DNA of 64,000 bases. Source: Pelosinus fermentans DSM 17108 (GTDB lineage: Bacteria; Bacillota; Negativicutes; DSM-13327). The translations under genes and the position numbers were made by a program. The stretch covers positions 2,753,501 through 2,817,500 of the forward strand of contig NZ_AKVN02000001.1 in the NCBI RefSeq assembly GCF_000271485.2, given 5' to 3'. Under the pieces are notes generated by a model. That model saw only the letters and a program-made list of their open reading frames with translations, was not told where the DNA came from and did not search any database. This document shows positions 16,994 to 25,732 of this stretch, piece after piece (positions within the stretch are counted from its first letter, which is position 1; every line of letters begins with the position of its first letter).

Positions 16994-18337
16994 CTACATG
17001 AGTATTTTAACTAAGAAATAGCCTGTAAGACATCCAACCCCTACACCAATCAGACCAGGAGCAATAAAACTATGATTGATAATATATTTACCAATTCGAG
17101 TAGTACCCGACCGATCAAATCCAATGCACGCTAAATCACTAGGGTAGGTTGGTAAAACAAAATATCCATAGGATGCGGAGAAAAAGGCTACCATCATTTT
17201 GGGGTCGACTCCCAAACTAAGACCTAAAGGAGCAATTGCAGCAACAGCAGCCCCTTGACTATTCACTAATTTTGAAACTAGGAACAATACAATAGCATAC
17301 ATCCAAGGCTGACTAGCAACAACACCCGCCAATGTACTCTTCAATAAGGCGAAATGTGCATGAAAGAAAGTCTCACTCATCCATGCTACACCAAATACAG
17401 AAACAATTGCAACCATACCGGCTTTAAAAACAGGACCATTGGATATCTCCCGTTGATTCACCTTACAAACAATCAGAATAATAGCACCTGCAATCAGCAT
17501 CAACATCTGGATAACCAGATTCATTGATAATGGCTTCAATTTTCCAACAGGACCAAAAGAAGGAAGTAAATTAGGGAATGCACCAAATAGAACAACAACA
17601 CCAATGGCAGCAAAGAATATCCAAGTTGCCCAATAGGATTCTTTTGGGAATACCTTGTCTAATAGAGTATCGGAAGTTCCATAAATGTATTCCTTTTGCT
17701 CTGGATCTTGAATTTTTGCTTGAAAATCTTCATCCTTGTCCAGATCTTTACCACGGTTCATACTCCAAAGAGCAGCAACAATAACTCCCAACAATGTAGA
17801 CGGAATAGAAACAGACAACAAATCAAGAAGACCAATCGCACTACCTACACCATGGGATTGAGCTAGAATCGAAACCATCGACACAACTGAAACGGATACA
17901 GGAGATGCGCCGATTCCCATTTGAGATGCAACGGAAGCAACAGCCATTGGTCTTTCAGGGCGAATTCCTTTTTTAACCGCAATGTCATAGATAATAGGAA
18001 ACATTGTATAAACGACATGACCAGTACCGCATAAAAACGTCAATGTCCAAGTAGTGAGTGGGGCTAAAATCGTGATGTAAGAAGGGTGACGGCGTAATAT
18101 ACGCTCCGCAACCTTCATCATCACATTTAAACCTCCAGCAGTTTGCAATACAGAAGCACAAGCAATTACTGCTAAAATCGTCAGCATAACATCGACGGGT
18201 GGTTGACCAGGTTGCAGATTAAAACCAAAAGTAAGAATAAAAAGACCGATACCACTAATTAACCCTAATCCCATTCCACCATAACGAGTGCCTAAGATCA
18301 AACAGCCTAAGACCACTAAAAACTCCAAACCAATCAT
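16994..18337 (-). CDS. Anaerobic C4-dicarboxylate transporter (DcuA/DcuB)
   Basis: This 447-residue polytopic protein agrees with DcuA/DcuB in length and pattern: the N-terminal MIGLEFLVVLGCLILGTRYGG, LTFLCGTGHVVYTMFPIIYD, SQMGIGASPVSVSVVSMVS, and the late YFVLPTYPSDLACIGFDRSG. Dcu carriers exchange fumarate, malate or aspartate for succinate during fumarate respiration. DcuA and DcuB cannot be separated reliably by eye. The ATG follows AAAGGGG at a rather long distance. The 5' flank holds several inverted repeats described separately. Confidence 0.88.
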   Translation of the reverse strand: MIGLEFLVVLGCLILGTRYGGMGLGLISGIGLFILTFGFNLQPGQPPVDVMLTILAVIACASVLQTAGGLNVMMKVAERILRRHPSYITILAPLTTWTLTFLCGTGHVVYTMFPIIYDIAVKKGIRPERPMAVASVASQMGIGASPVSVSVVSMVSILAQSHGVGSAIGLLDLLSVSIPSTLLGVIVAALWSMNRGKDLDKDEDFQAKIQDPEQKEYIYGTSDTLLDKVFPKESYWATWIFFAAIGVVVLFGAFPNLLPSFGPVGKLKPLSMNLVIQMLMLIAGAIILIVCKVNQREISNGPVFKAGMVAIVSVFGVAWMSETFFHAHFALLKSTLAGVVASQPWMYAIVLFLVSKLVNSQGAAVAAIAPLGLSLGVDPKMMVAFFSASYGYFVLPTYPSDLACIGFDRSGTTRIGKYIINHSFIAPGLIGVGVGCLTGYFLVKILM

Positions 18338-18378
18338 ATTATTTACAATTCCCCTTTCTTTTAAGAGTCTAACAAGGT

Positions 18379-18406
18379 CGCAAAAGCAAATATTTCCACT
18401 TTTGCG
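18379..18406. repeat. Inverted repeat upstream of the Dcu gene
   Basis: CGCAAAAG and CTTTTGCG are separated by 12 bases, about 40-70 bases before the Dcu start. It could be an operator or an RNA hairpin in the 5' leader. Confidence 0.5.
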
Positions 18407-18456
18407 TTATACTTTGCCTTCCTCTTTTTCACCTTATACATGTTTGCCATTAATAT

Positions 18457-18508
18457 GGCGAAATCCTGCGAAATATCTCGATTTCGCAGGATTTCGCCGG
18501 TTTTTTTA
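18457..18508 (+). terminator. Perfect 18-bp hairpin with T-run, plus strand
   Basis: The arms GGCGAAATCCTGCGAAAT and ATTTCGCAGGATTTCGCC are perfectly complementary around a 6-base loop and are followed by GGTTTTTTT on the plus strand. This is a strong intrinsic terminator for rightward transcription, yet no plus-strand gene is visible to its left. On the minus strand it lacks a T-run. Confidence 0.75.
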
Positions 18509-18541
18509 GTTATTTAATTTGAATTTAGTTATTTAATTCAA
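18504..18541. repeat. Tandem repeat of a 19-bp AT-rich unit
   Basis: TTTAGTTATTTAATTTGAA is followed directly by TTTAGTTATTTAATTCAAA, with two mismatches. The rest of 18338-18869, a 530-base gap, holds no recognisable gene. Confidence 0.7.
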
Positions 18542-18590
18542 ATCATCTCATTTTCATTATATTTTTTCAGTAACAGCAGTCTTTTTACGC

Positions 18591-18623
18591 AAAAAAGGCT
18601 GTGATTTTATTACATCACAACCT
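18591..18623 (-). terminator. Terminator downstream of the GGDEF/HD-GYP gene
   Basis: As minus-strand RNA, AGGUUGUGAU pairs with AUCACAGCCU (one G-U pair) and is followed by six U residues. It lies about 250 bases past the gene's stop codon. Confidence 0.75.
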
Positions 18624-18869
18624 AAGGTCTAACACTCTTATTACATCTTCTAAATATAAATTCATTTAGAAGATATTCGCACATTAATAACCCTGCCGCA
18701 TCCTAAACATTTTCCCATACCAAAATTATTAAAATGTACTGTACCTCCGCATTGTATATGAATTAACAAATATAGCGCCTCCTTATAAGCTATTATAAAG
18801 AGTATTTTATGAGATATTACTGGAATTTATGATCTTATTTATTTTCATAAAAATAGTAATATCTACAAT

Positions 18870-21125
18870 TCAAGTTTGTACTGCATGACGCATTTTTTTT
18901 AGCTTGTCAGACTCCGCTGCAACAATCTGTTTAAAAAGTGGTACTAAATTAGGATCAAATTGTGTCCCTGCACAACGTTCAATCTCTGCAATAGCCTCTT
19001 CATGCTTCATGGCTTTACGATAAGGACGATCATTCGTCATCGCATCAAAAGCATCGGCGATAGATAAGATCCGACACGCTAAAGGTATTCCCTCATTCTT
19101 GATTCCTAGCGGATATCCTTGCCCATTCCACCATTCTTGATGTTTTAATATCCAATCTGCAATTGGTAATAACTCACCGGAAGACTGCGCCATTCGATAA
19201 CCGATTTCACAATGACGTCTCATAATTATAAACTCTTCATCTGATAAGCGGCTCGATTTAAAAAGGATGTGATCAGGTATACCTACTTTACCAATATCAT
19301 GAAAACGGCCTAAAAGACGTAAGTCAGGTAATCTACTCGACTCTATCCCTATCGCTTCTGCCAACTTTACGACTAAGATCTCCAATCGATCAATATGCCC
19401 ATCATCAACAAAGTCCCGAATCTCCAAGGCTTTACTAAGAGTCTTAACGATGGAACTCCGAATACTTTGGCTGCTATGTAATTTTTCCCGATACATATTA
19501 TCATCAGCAACTTTAAATATATCCGATACACTTTGCTTAGGATAAGCTTTGACACTAAATCCAATGGAAATACTAAGGGGAATTTTAGTATTAGCCTCAC
19601 GAAATTCGCTAACCCGCCGACGAATACACTGGCAAATCTCTTCAATATCTGTACTGCTTGAATTATGCAATATTACTGCAAACTCATCACCACCTACCCT
19701 TGCTACTTCAGCAATTCCTGAAAAGCACTCTTTAATGATCATAGCAGCACTAATGAGAAGCTCATCACCAGCCTGATGTCCAAAAGTATCATTTACTAAT
19801 TTAAGACCATCAATATCACATATCACAATTCCAATAGAACTCTGGCAATTTCTTTCCAGCTCCTGCAGCTTCTCTTCAAAATACACTCGATTATATAATC
19901 CGGTCATTCTGTCATGCAAAGCATAATATTGAAGTTTTCCCTCCATATCTTTTCGATGGGTAATATCCCTGACAATGGCAATGATTTCATTAGCATTAAT
20001 CGCTATAATTCGTACTTCCTGATATCTGATCATTTTCATTTCTTGATATTGATATTCAAAGAATTGAATCTTTTCCGTTAAAAGCGCTTGTTGAATCTTC
20101 TCCGCCAAAATTTGCGGATTCTCCATCATTAAGAACTCTTCTAATTTTTTCCCAATTTTCTCTTCCTGATTAACTTTTGAAGTAAACTCCTTACCGTTTT
20201 TATAAGAAAGTACGATGCCAGAGCAATCCAAAAGGTATATCGAATCTGGCAGCGCATCAATTAACCTTTGATTCCGTCGTTGACTTTTTTGTAACGCTTC
20301 ATATAATAGAAAATTTCCTAAGGAAATCGATGTGAGCTCGGCAAAACTTTCTAACATTTGTAATTCTTCTTTATCAAAAACATGCTTTACTGTATAGTTC
20401 ATGCTAAAGACACCAATAACTTTTCCCTCGGCTTTCAAAGGAATACCAATACCTGCTTTTAAAAGATTATAAACCGGGTCGCGTAATCGGTCTTCCCACT
20501 CATGATATCTTGGAACAATAACGATATCTCCGCTTTCCCATACTTTACCGATAATACCTTCACCTTTTTTTACACGTTCCTGAATCTGATCTAGCGCAAA
20601 TCCTTCTATCACTTTTGATATCATAGAATTGTCATTTTCACTAAGTAAGTAGATATATCCAAATTGAGCTCCACTTATCTCCATCATTTTTCTAACCACA
20701 ATCTTCAAAAGATCATCTACCATAAAACCTTGCATAAGAGTGATGGAGGCTTCATGTAAAGCATACAAACATTCATTTCGCCGATTTATTTTTTCCTCTC
20801 TATATAATAACTCATCAAATTGCTGTTTTAATGCTTCTTCAGAAGCAAGCAACTCTTCATATGTTGTCATAATCTCTTCATTTTTCTTCTGCAATTGCTC
20901 TTCAGATTCTCTAAGGAGCCCAGAACTACGGGAAATGAGTTGATATAACACTAAGGCTGTAATCGCTACAAAAAACCATCCTTTTGCAACCTCTATTTTA
21001 ATTACCATCCCTGGATCTGAAACGAGACTGTTTACCAAATAATCAGAAAATAATATCCACAGGACACTGATAATTATATACATTACCGTGATTTTGAAGC
21101 CAATAGAATATTTATTTTGAAACAT
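18870..21125 (-). CDS. c-di-GMP protein: GAF-PAS-GGDEF-HD-GYP
   Basis: This 751-residue membrane protein joins both ends of c-di-GMP metabolism. Order: two transmembrane helices (about 11-32 and 46-66), a coiled coil, a GAF domain (about 118-278), a PAS domain (about 287-395), a GGDEF cyclase domain with intact RVGGDEF near 475 and no evident RxxD inhibitory site, then an HD-GYP phosphodiesterase with HDIGK near 608 and HQEWWNGQGYPLG. Both active sites look intact, so it could make and break c-di-GMP according to a signal sensed by GAF or PAS. It lies alone, with long non-coding flanks. Confidence 0.92.
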   Translation of the reverse strand: MFQNKYSIGFKITVMYIIISVLWILFSDYLVNSLVSDPGMVIKIEVAKGWFFVAITALVLYQLISRSSGLLRESEEQLQKKNEEIMTTYEELLASEEALKQQFDELLYREEKINRRNECLYALHEASITLMQGFMVDDLLKIVVRKMMEISGAQFGYIYLLSENDNSMISKVIEGFALDQIQERVKKGEGIIGKVWESGDIVIVPRYHEWEDRLRDPVYNLLKAGIGIPLKAEGKVIGVFSMNYTVKHVFDKEELQMLESFAELTSISLGNFLLYEALQKSQRRNQRLIDALPDSIYLLDCSGIVLSYKNGKEFTSKVNQEEKIGKKLEEFLMMENPQILAEKIQQALLTEKIQFFEYQYQEMKMIRYQEVRIIAINANEIIAIVRDITHRKDMEGKLQYYALHDRMTGLYNRVYFEEKLQELERNCQSSIGIVICDIDGLKLVNDTFGHQAGDELLISAAMIIKECFSGIAEVARVGGDEFAVILHNSSSTDIEEICQCIRRRVSEFREANTKIPLSISIGFSVKAYPKQSVSDIFKVADDNMYREKLHSSQSIRSSIVKTLSKALEIRDFVDDGHIDRLEILVVKLAEAIGIESSRLPDLRLLGRFHDIGKVGIPDHILFKSSRLSDEEFIIMRRHCEIGYRMAQSSGELLPIADWILKHQEWWNGQGYPLGIKNEGIPLACRILSIADAFDAMTNDRPYRKAMKHEEAIAEIERCAGTQFDPNLVPLFKQIVAAESDKLKKMRHAVQT

Positions 21126-21211
21126 AATATCAACTCCTTACTTCTATAACTCAGAAAATCGTATATTTTTTAATTCGACAATATTTTCCTTTTTCCTGCG
21201 AAAATTCAAAC

Positions 21212-21245
21212 AAATAACCGTCTGTTGTACGACAGACGGTTATTT
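21212..21245. repeat. Perfect 14-bp hairpin upstream of the GGDEF gene
   Basis: AAATAACCGTCTGT/ACAGACGGTTATTT with a 6-base loop, about 90-120 bases before the start of the GGDEF/HD-GYP gene. It is nearly symmetrical with weak T-runs, so it may be a bidirectional terminator or a leader hairpin. Confidence 0.6.
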
Positions 21246-21360
21246 CCATTAGCCATCAATATTAATTTTGCTTATAAAATGATTCGCCTCACAACTTATT
21301 TGATCCTGCAAATCGATACACCAAATTATTTAATTCAACAGTAAACGAATTCAATAAAAA

Positions 21361-21396
21361 CGAAAGAAGGATTCTAATAATAAAATCCTTCTTTCG
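21361..21396 (-). terminator. Terminator after structured element copy 1
   Basis: CGAAAGAAGGATT/AATCCTTCTTTCG continues into TTTTTATT on the minus strand. It lies about 40 bases after the core of the repeated element and about 235 bases before the GGDEF/HD-GYP gene. Confidence 0.85.
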
Positions 21397-21410
21397 CTAA
21401 TGAAATAAGT

Positions 21411-21565
21411 AAACCCATGATATCGTTTCTTTTATATGTCCAAACCTGCCGCTAGCAGGTGGGCATCACAGATTGGCTTTTGCCATCCACTCAAAGGAGG
21501 TCCGACAGCTACCAGATCATTAGATTCCCTATTTATAAAAGTAGGTTGGACATATATAAGATAAC
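21411..21565 (-). ncRNA. Duplicated structured element, copy 1
   Basis: The sequence here shares most of its length with 23503-23658. The core (21434-21555) is closed by inverted ends, TATGTCCAA and TTGGACATA. It contains a hairpin ACCTGC/GCAGGT, a GGCAAAAGCC segment and a conserved block GGGAATCTAATGAT (minus-strand reading). A terminator follows on the minus strand. The layout suggests either a small RNA gene or a riboswitch; I recognise no known class. The rest of 21126-21707 is non-coding apart from the hairpins listed. Confidence 0.6.
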
Positions 21566-21707
21566 ATATATCACAGGTAGATCATTTTCTAATAGTTAAA
21601 CAGCTGTTGATTTTGGAATGTTCTTGGCATTAAACCTTCTTTCAACATTAAATATATAATACCATATCAATTATTAAGATGCAAAGCCATTTGCATAGAA
21701 TATAAAG

Positions 21708-23405
21708 TCAATCCACCTTGTATACTAGTTTGCCATCAAAAAAGGTCATGAGGATTTTCGTCTTATCTATATCAATAGGATTCACCACAAATAAATTTTG
21801 ATCAATAACCACTAGATCAGCAATCTTCCCCACTTTAATAGAACCAATTTCATGTTCCATAAATAAAGTATAGGCACCATTTATAGTAAAACTTTTGATC
21901 ATTTGCTCTACAGTGGCTCGTTCGCCTTTATTTAAAAGATACCTTTCATCATCCATATCTGTAATATCCTCTACGCCATGTAAGGCACCGTTATCAATAT
22001 TACGTGTGACACCAACATCCATCGCTAAGAAAGGATTGGGCACAGCTGTGGCAGGATAATCGGAAGAAGACGCTACAGTGATCCCTTCGCGAAAAAAAGT
22101 ACCTAAAGGAAATTCCAGATTAGCACGTTCACCCATGAACTGATAATCAACATTATACCACCATTTAGGACCTTTAAATTGCCAGTATGGCTGTACGCTA
22201 GCAACTACATTCAGTTCTTTAAAGCGCAATATATCCTTTTGATCTACAAGCTGTAAGTGGGTAATGGTATTACGATAGTCTCCTGCTGCCATTTTATTAT
22301 TAGCGTATTCTAAAGCATCCAATACCTTTCTAGTCGAACCATCGCCCGTCGAGTGAACATGAATTTGCATACCGCACTGATTCACTGTATAAAAAGCATT
22401 CTTTAGATTTTCCATTTCCCACAGAAAATCACCATAATAGTTCTCACCTCTTCCAGCTTTTATACTATAAGGCTCTAATAAATAACTAGTACAGCCTTCA
22501 ATTACCCCATCCGTAAAAAACTTTGCAGTAATGACTTGGAGCAAAGGAGTCTGATACTGTCTCCTCAACTCTTTAATATGCATAAGTTGGCTAAGCAGAT
22601 TCTCTCTGGTATTAACCGTCATAGCGCCACGAACACGCAGCTGCAGTTGTTTCGCTTTTTGCATTTCATCACAAGCTTTAAAAATGACATCAAAAGGCAC
22701 GCTTGCCATACAAAGAATACTCGTAATACCAAAACGATGCATCTTCTTCTGGAAGGCAGTCATCGCAGTAATATATTGATCCAAACTATATTCAGGCAAG
22801 GCAATCAGCCACATAGCCCATTCTTTTAGAGTTCCCCACAACTCACCATTACTCTGATCCGTTTCTATAACGCCGCCCTGAGGTACTTCGGTTTCCGAAG
22901 TTATACCATTTATTTCTAAAGCTTTGGAATTTACCCATAGGGTGTGACCATCATGTGCGCGTAAAACGATAGGAATCTCACTCGTAACAGCATCGAGATA
23001 TTCTTTGCGAGGTCCTTTAATCAACTCTTCACCTGCTAATATACCCCATGACCAGCCTCTGCCATAAACCATTTTAACATCTGGATGCTCTGCAATAAAC
23101 TTCTTTACAGCCTCCACATATCCTTCTATGCTATTTATATTAAATAGCTGAACTTCGTAAAGCTCTGATAAGGATAAACCAGGTGGATGAATGTGACTAT
23201 CGATCAAACCAGGCAGTACCATCTTCCCTCCCAAATCAATGATTTGAGTTTTATTACTTATAAAATTCTGCACTTCCTTATCGCTGCCTGTAAACAAAAT
23301 TGTATTATCCTTAATTGCCACTGCTTGATGTATCTGATCTTGCTCATCAGCGGTATACACTACGCCATTTTTCAATACGATGTCAGCTACCATACAATTA
23401 GTCAA
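21708..23405 (-). CDS. Amidohydrolase, YtcJ-like
   Basis: This protein of about 565 residues belongs to the YtcJ/amidohydrolase-3 group of metal-dependent hydrolases. Visible features are the metal-binding VLPGLIDSHIHPPG near residue 70, MQIHVHSTGDGSTRKVLDA around 350, ITHLQLVD, the late SSDYPATAVPNPF, and the C-terminal beta-strand motif IKVGKIADLVVID. The substrate is unknown. The frame opens at a GTG (23417) that overlaps AGGTGA; TTG at 23403-23405 is eight bases from that site and is preferred. The gene lies between two copies of a structured element, and copy 2 with its terminator immediately precedes it. Confidence 0.8.
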   Translation of the reverse strand: MTNCMVADIVLKNGVVYTADEQDQIHQAVAIKDNTILFTGSDKEVQNFISNKTQIIDLGGKMVLPGLIDSHIHPPGLSLSELYEVQLFNINSIEGYVEAVKKFIAEHPDVKMVYGRGWSWGILAGEELIKGPRKEYLDAVTSEIPIVLRAHDGHTLWVNSKALEINGITSETEVPQGGVIETDQSNGELWGTLKEWAMWLIALPEYSLDQYITAMTAFQKKMHRFGITSILCMASVPFDVIFKACDEMQKAKQLQLRVRGAMTVNTRENLLSQLMHIKELRRQYQTPLLQVITAKFFTDGVIEGCTSYLLEPYSIKAGRGENYYGDFLWEMENLKNAFYTVNQCGMQIHVHSTGDGSTRKVLDALEYANNKMAAGDYRNTITHLQLVDQKDILRFKELNVVASVQPYWQFKGPKWWYNVDYQFMGERANLEFPLGTFFREGITVASSSDYPATAVPNPFLAMDVGVTRNIDNGALHGVEDITDMDDERYLLNKGERATVEQMIKSFTINGAYTLFMEHEIGSIKVGKIADLVVIDQNLFVVNPIDIDKTKILMTFFDGKLVYKVD

Positions 23406-23457
23406 CTTTATATTCACCTGCCTTTTTTCTGCCCTTTCGCAGCATTTTATATAAAGA

Positions 23458-23489
23458 AAAAAAAGACTTACCCTATGATAAGTCCCTTT
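23458..23489 (-). terminator. Terminator between element copy 2 and the amidohydrolase
   Basis: Minus-strand GACTTA/TAAGTC hairpin followed by eight T residues. It sits about 40 bases downstream of the element and about 55 bases upstream of the amidohydrolase start, the arrangement expected of a transcriptional switch. Confidence 0.75.
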
Positions 23490-23502
23490 TCAATAGAAAA
23501 GA

Positions 23503-23658
23503 TAAAGCCCATAATATCGTCTCTTTGATATGTCCAAACCTGCAGCTCGCAGGTGGGCATCCTAGATATGCTTTTGCCTTCCACTCAATGATGGCTCGGC
23601 AGCCAGATATCATTAGATTCCCCAGTTATAAAAGTAGGTTGGACATAAAAAAGATAAC
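23503..23658 (-). ncRNA. Duplicated structured element, copy 2
   Basis: This is the second copy of the element at 21411-21565, in the same orientation about 2.1 kb away. Its core is 23528-23646. The closing stem ATGTCCAA/TTGGACAT, the adjacent hairpin ACCTGC/GCAGGT and the blocks GGGAATCTAATGAT and GGCAAAAGC are conserved. Variable parts change in ways that keep some pairing: here AATGAT/ATCATT encloses GGCT/AGCC. A T-run hairpin and then the amidohydrolase follow. The rest of 23406-23841 shows no gene. Confidence 0.6.
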
Positions 23659-23841
23659 GTGCATTTCAGGCATTTTTTTTACTACGATGTATACATAATA
23701 TCATATGAATCGTACTAGTGCAAAGTCCTTTATAATTTAGTTTTAGGAGCATTTTTCGGTTTAGGAAGGTTAATATACAGGATACGTGCTTATTCTTTAA
23801 AATTCGCATTTTTGCGTTTCAATATATGAATTTTTTCTATC

Positions 23842-25728
23842 CTAAACATTGTGTTCTCTCAATATTTTAAATTGATCAAAAAACATCTGATAATAGACTC
23901 CTTCAGTGTGGATTAAGAAATCATGATTACCTTCTTCCACGATTTCACCATGATCAATTACTAAGATATTATTTGCGCCCCGAATGGTATTTAATCGGTG
24001 AGCAATGACAAAACTTGTGTGTCCCTGCATTATTTTTAGCAACGCATCCTGTATATGTATTTCGGTACGAGTATCAATGCTGCTTGTAGCCTCATCCAAA
24101 ATAAGAATCGACGGTTTAGCTAAGATCACTCTTGCAATCGCTAGAAGCTGTCTTTGACCTTGACTTAAATTTGCGCCATTTTCTGATAGCTGAGTTTCAT
24201 ATTGCTTCGGAAGCATTGAAATAAAACGATGTGCATTAGCCATTATTGATGCTTCTTGCACTTCTTCATCAGTTGCATCAGGCTTTCCATATTTTATATT
24301 TTCTCTAATTGTACCAGAAAACAAATATGCATCCTGCAGTACAATACCAAAACATCGCCTCAGGCTATCTCTGGTATACTCTCTGACATCAATTCCATCA
24401 ATTAATATCCTTCCATCAGTTACATCATAAAATCGGGTAACTAGGTTTACAATCGTAGTTTTTCCTGCACCTGTAGGCCCTACAAGCGCAGTACTACTAC
24501 CTTCTGCCGACAAAAAGCTTACATTTTTCAATACTGAAACATCTGGTCGATAACCAAAACTAACATTTTCAAAAACAACATGCCCTTTAGGATTGTTTAA
24601 TATTATAGCGTTTGGCAGATCTGCGGTTTCTTCTTTCTCATCAAGAATCTCGAATACTCTCTCTGCACCAGCAACACCAGACTGTAAAAGATTAAATATA
24701 TTTGCCAAATCATTTAAAGGTCTGGCAAATTGTCTTGAATAGCTTAAAAAACTAGCAATAACACCAATCGTAATTATACTTTTTATTGCTAGAATACCAC
24801 CTATAACAGCAATCAGAGCAATTCCAAAATTATTAATTACATTCATAAGCGGCATTAAAAATCCTGACCAAATTTGTGCTTTCAAGCCTACTTCACATAA
24901 TTTCATATTTACATCATCAAATGCTGCAATTACCTTATCCTCACGATTAAACGCCTTTACTAACTGTATGCCTGAAATTGTTTCTTCAATATGACTATTT
25001 AATCTCCCGAGTTCTGCCTGCTGCTCTTTGAATAATTCACTTGTTTTATTAGCAATAACACGAGCAAGTAAAATCACCAAACAAGCAGTAAGTAAATTGA
25101 CTACAGTAAGAAAAGGGCTCAACACAATCATCATCGTCAGAGAACCAATAATCATAATGGAGCCAGATAATAATTGTGTCGTTGACTGAGATATCGTTCC
25201 GCTTACATTATCAATATCATTCGATAATCTGCTCATTAATTCTCCATGAGGATGAATGTCAAAAAAGGCAACAGGAAGATGTTGAAGTTTTTTAAATAAA
25301 ACCCTTCTAATATCTGCAATAATCCGCTGAGACATCCCTGCCATAAGCCATCCCTGTAGAAAAGTCAAAACTCCACTAGTTACATATACAAAAATTAAGG
25401 TCATCACCAATATTTCTAATGCATTAAAATCAACAAAGCCATTGGAAGCAGACATCGTATCAATAGAAAGACCTATCAAATAAGGTCCTAATAGAGTAAG
25501 TAACGACTCCGCTATTAGAAATAACAAAATATAGGTTAACACATTTTTTTCCTTACCTATGTAATACCATAATCGCTTAAAGGTTGCTAAAAAATTTTTA
25601 GGTTTAACAATTGGGCCTCTTCCACGGCGTCCACTCAGACTTCCACGTATTCCTCCCACGTTATCAGAATTCAGTGAATTACGCACTTGCTTCTTACCTT
25701 CTGTTTTCTGCTCATCTTTTTGAGACAT
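23842..25728 (-). CDS. ABC exporter subunit (canonical ATP site)
   Basis: This 628-residue half-transporter has six transmembrane segments (about residues 60-345) and a nucleotide-binding domain: Walker A GPTGAGKTT, Q-loop LQDAYLFSGT, Walker B ILILDEATSSID with the catalytic glutamate, and H-loop IAHRLNTI with the histidine. The signature is LSQGQ rather than LSGGQ. A basic, glycine-rich N-terminal extension of about 45 residues precedes the membrane part. It starts 4 bases after its partner gene. It should form a heterodimeric exporter for drugs, lipids or peptides. Confidence 0.9.
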   Translation of the reverse strand: MSQKDEQKTEGKKQVRNSLNSDNVGGIRGSLSGRRGRGPIVKPKNFLATFKRLWYYIGKEKNVLTYILLFLIAESLLTLLGPYLIGLSIDTMSASNGFVDFNALEILVMTLIFVYVTSGVLTFLQGWLMAGMSQRIIADIRRVLFKKLQHLPVAFFDIHPHGELMSRLSNDIDNVSGTISQSTTQLLSGSIMIIGSLTMMIVLSPFLTVVNLLTACLVILLARVIANKTSELFKEQQAELGRLNSHIEETISGIQLVKAFNREDKVIAAFDDVNMKLCEVGLKAQIWSGFLMPLMNVINNFGIALIAVIGGILAIKSIITIGVIASFLSYSRQFARPLNDLANIFNLLQSGVAGAERVFEILDEKEETADLPNAIILNNPKGHVVFENVSFGYRPDVSVLKNVSFLSAEGSSTALVGPTGAGKTTIVNLVTRFYDVTDGRILIDGIDVREYTRDSLRRCFGIVLQDAYLFSGTIRENIKYGKPDATDEEVQEASIMANAHRFISMLPKQYETQLSENGANLSQGQRQLLAIARVILAKPSILILDEATSSIDTRTEIHIQDALLKIMQGHTSFVIAHRLNTIRGANNILVIDHGEIVEEGNHDFLIHTEGVYYQMFFDQFKILREHNV

Positions 25729-25732
25729 ACCA

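Noticed and set aside
18338-18460. Sigma-54 promoter before the Dcu gene
   Set aside because: A TGG...GC pattern appears on the minus strand (GTGGAAATATTTGCT), but GG and GC are only 8 bases apart instead of 10.
21434-21555. The repeated element as 6S RNA
   Set aside because: The long hairpin with GCCCACC near its end recalls 6S RNA, but I cannot find the expected 5' conserved segment (UGUUCG-like). The call is left open as an unknown structured element.
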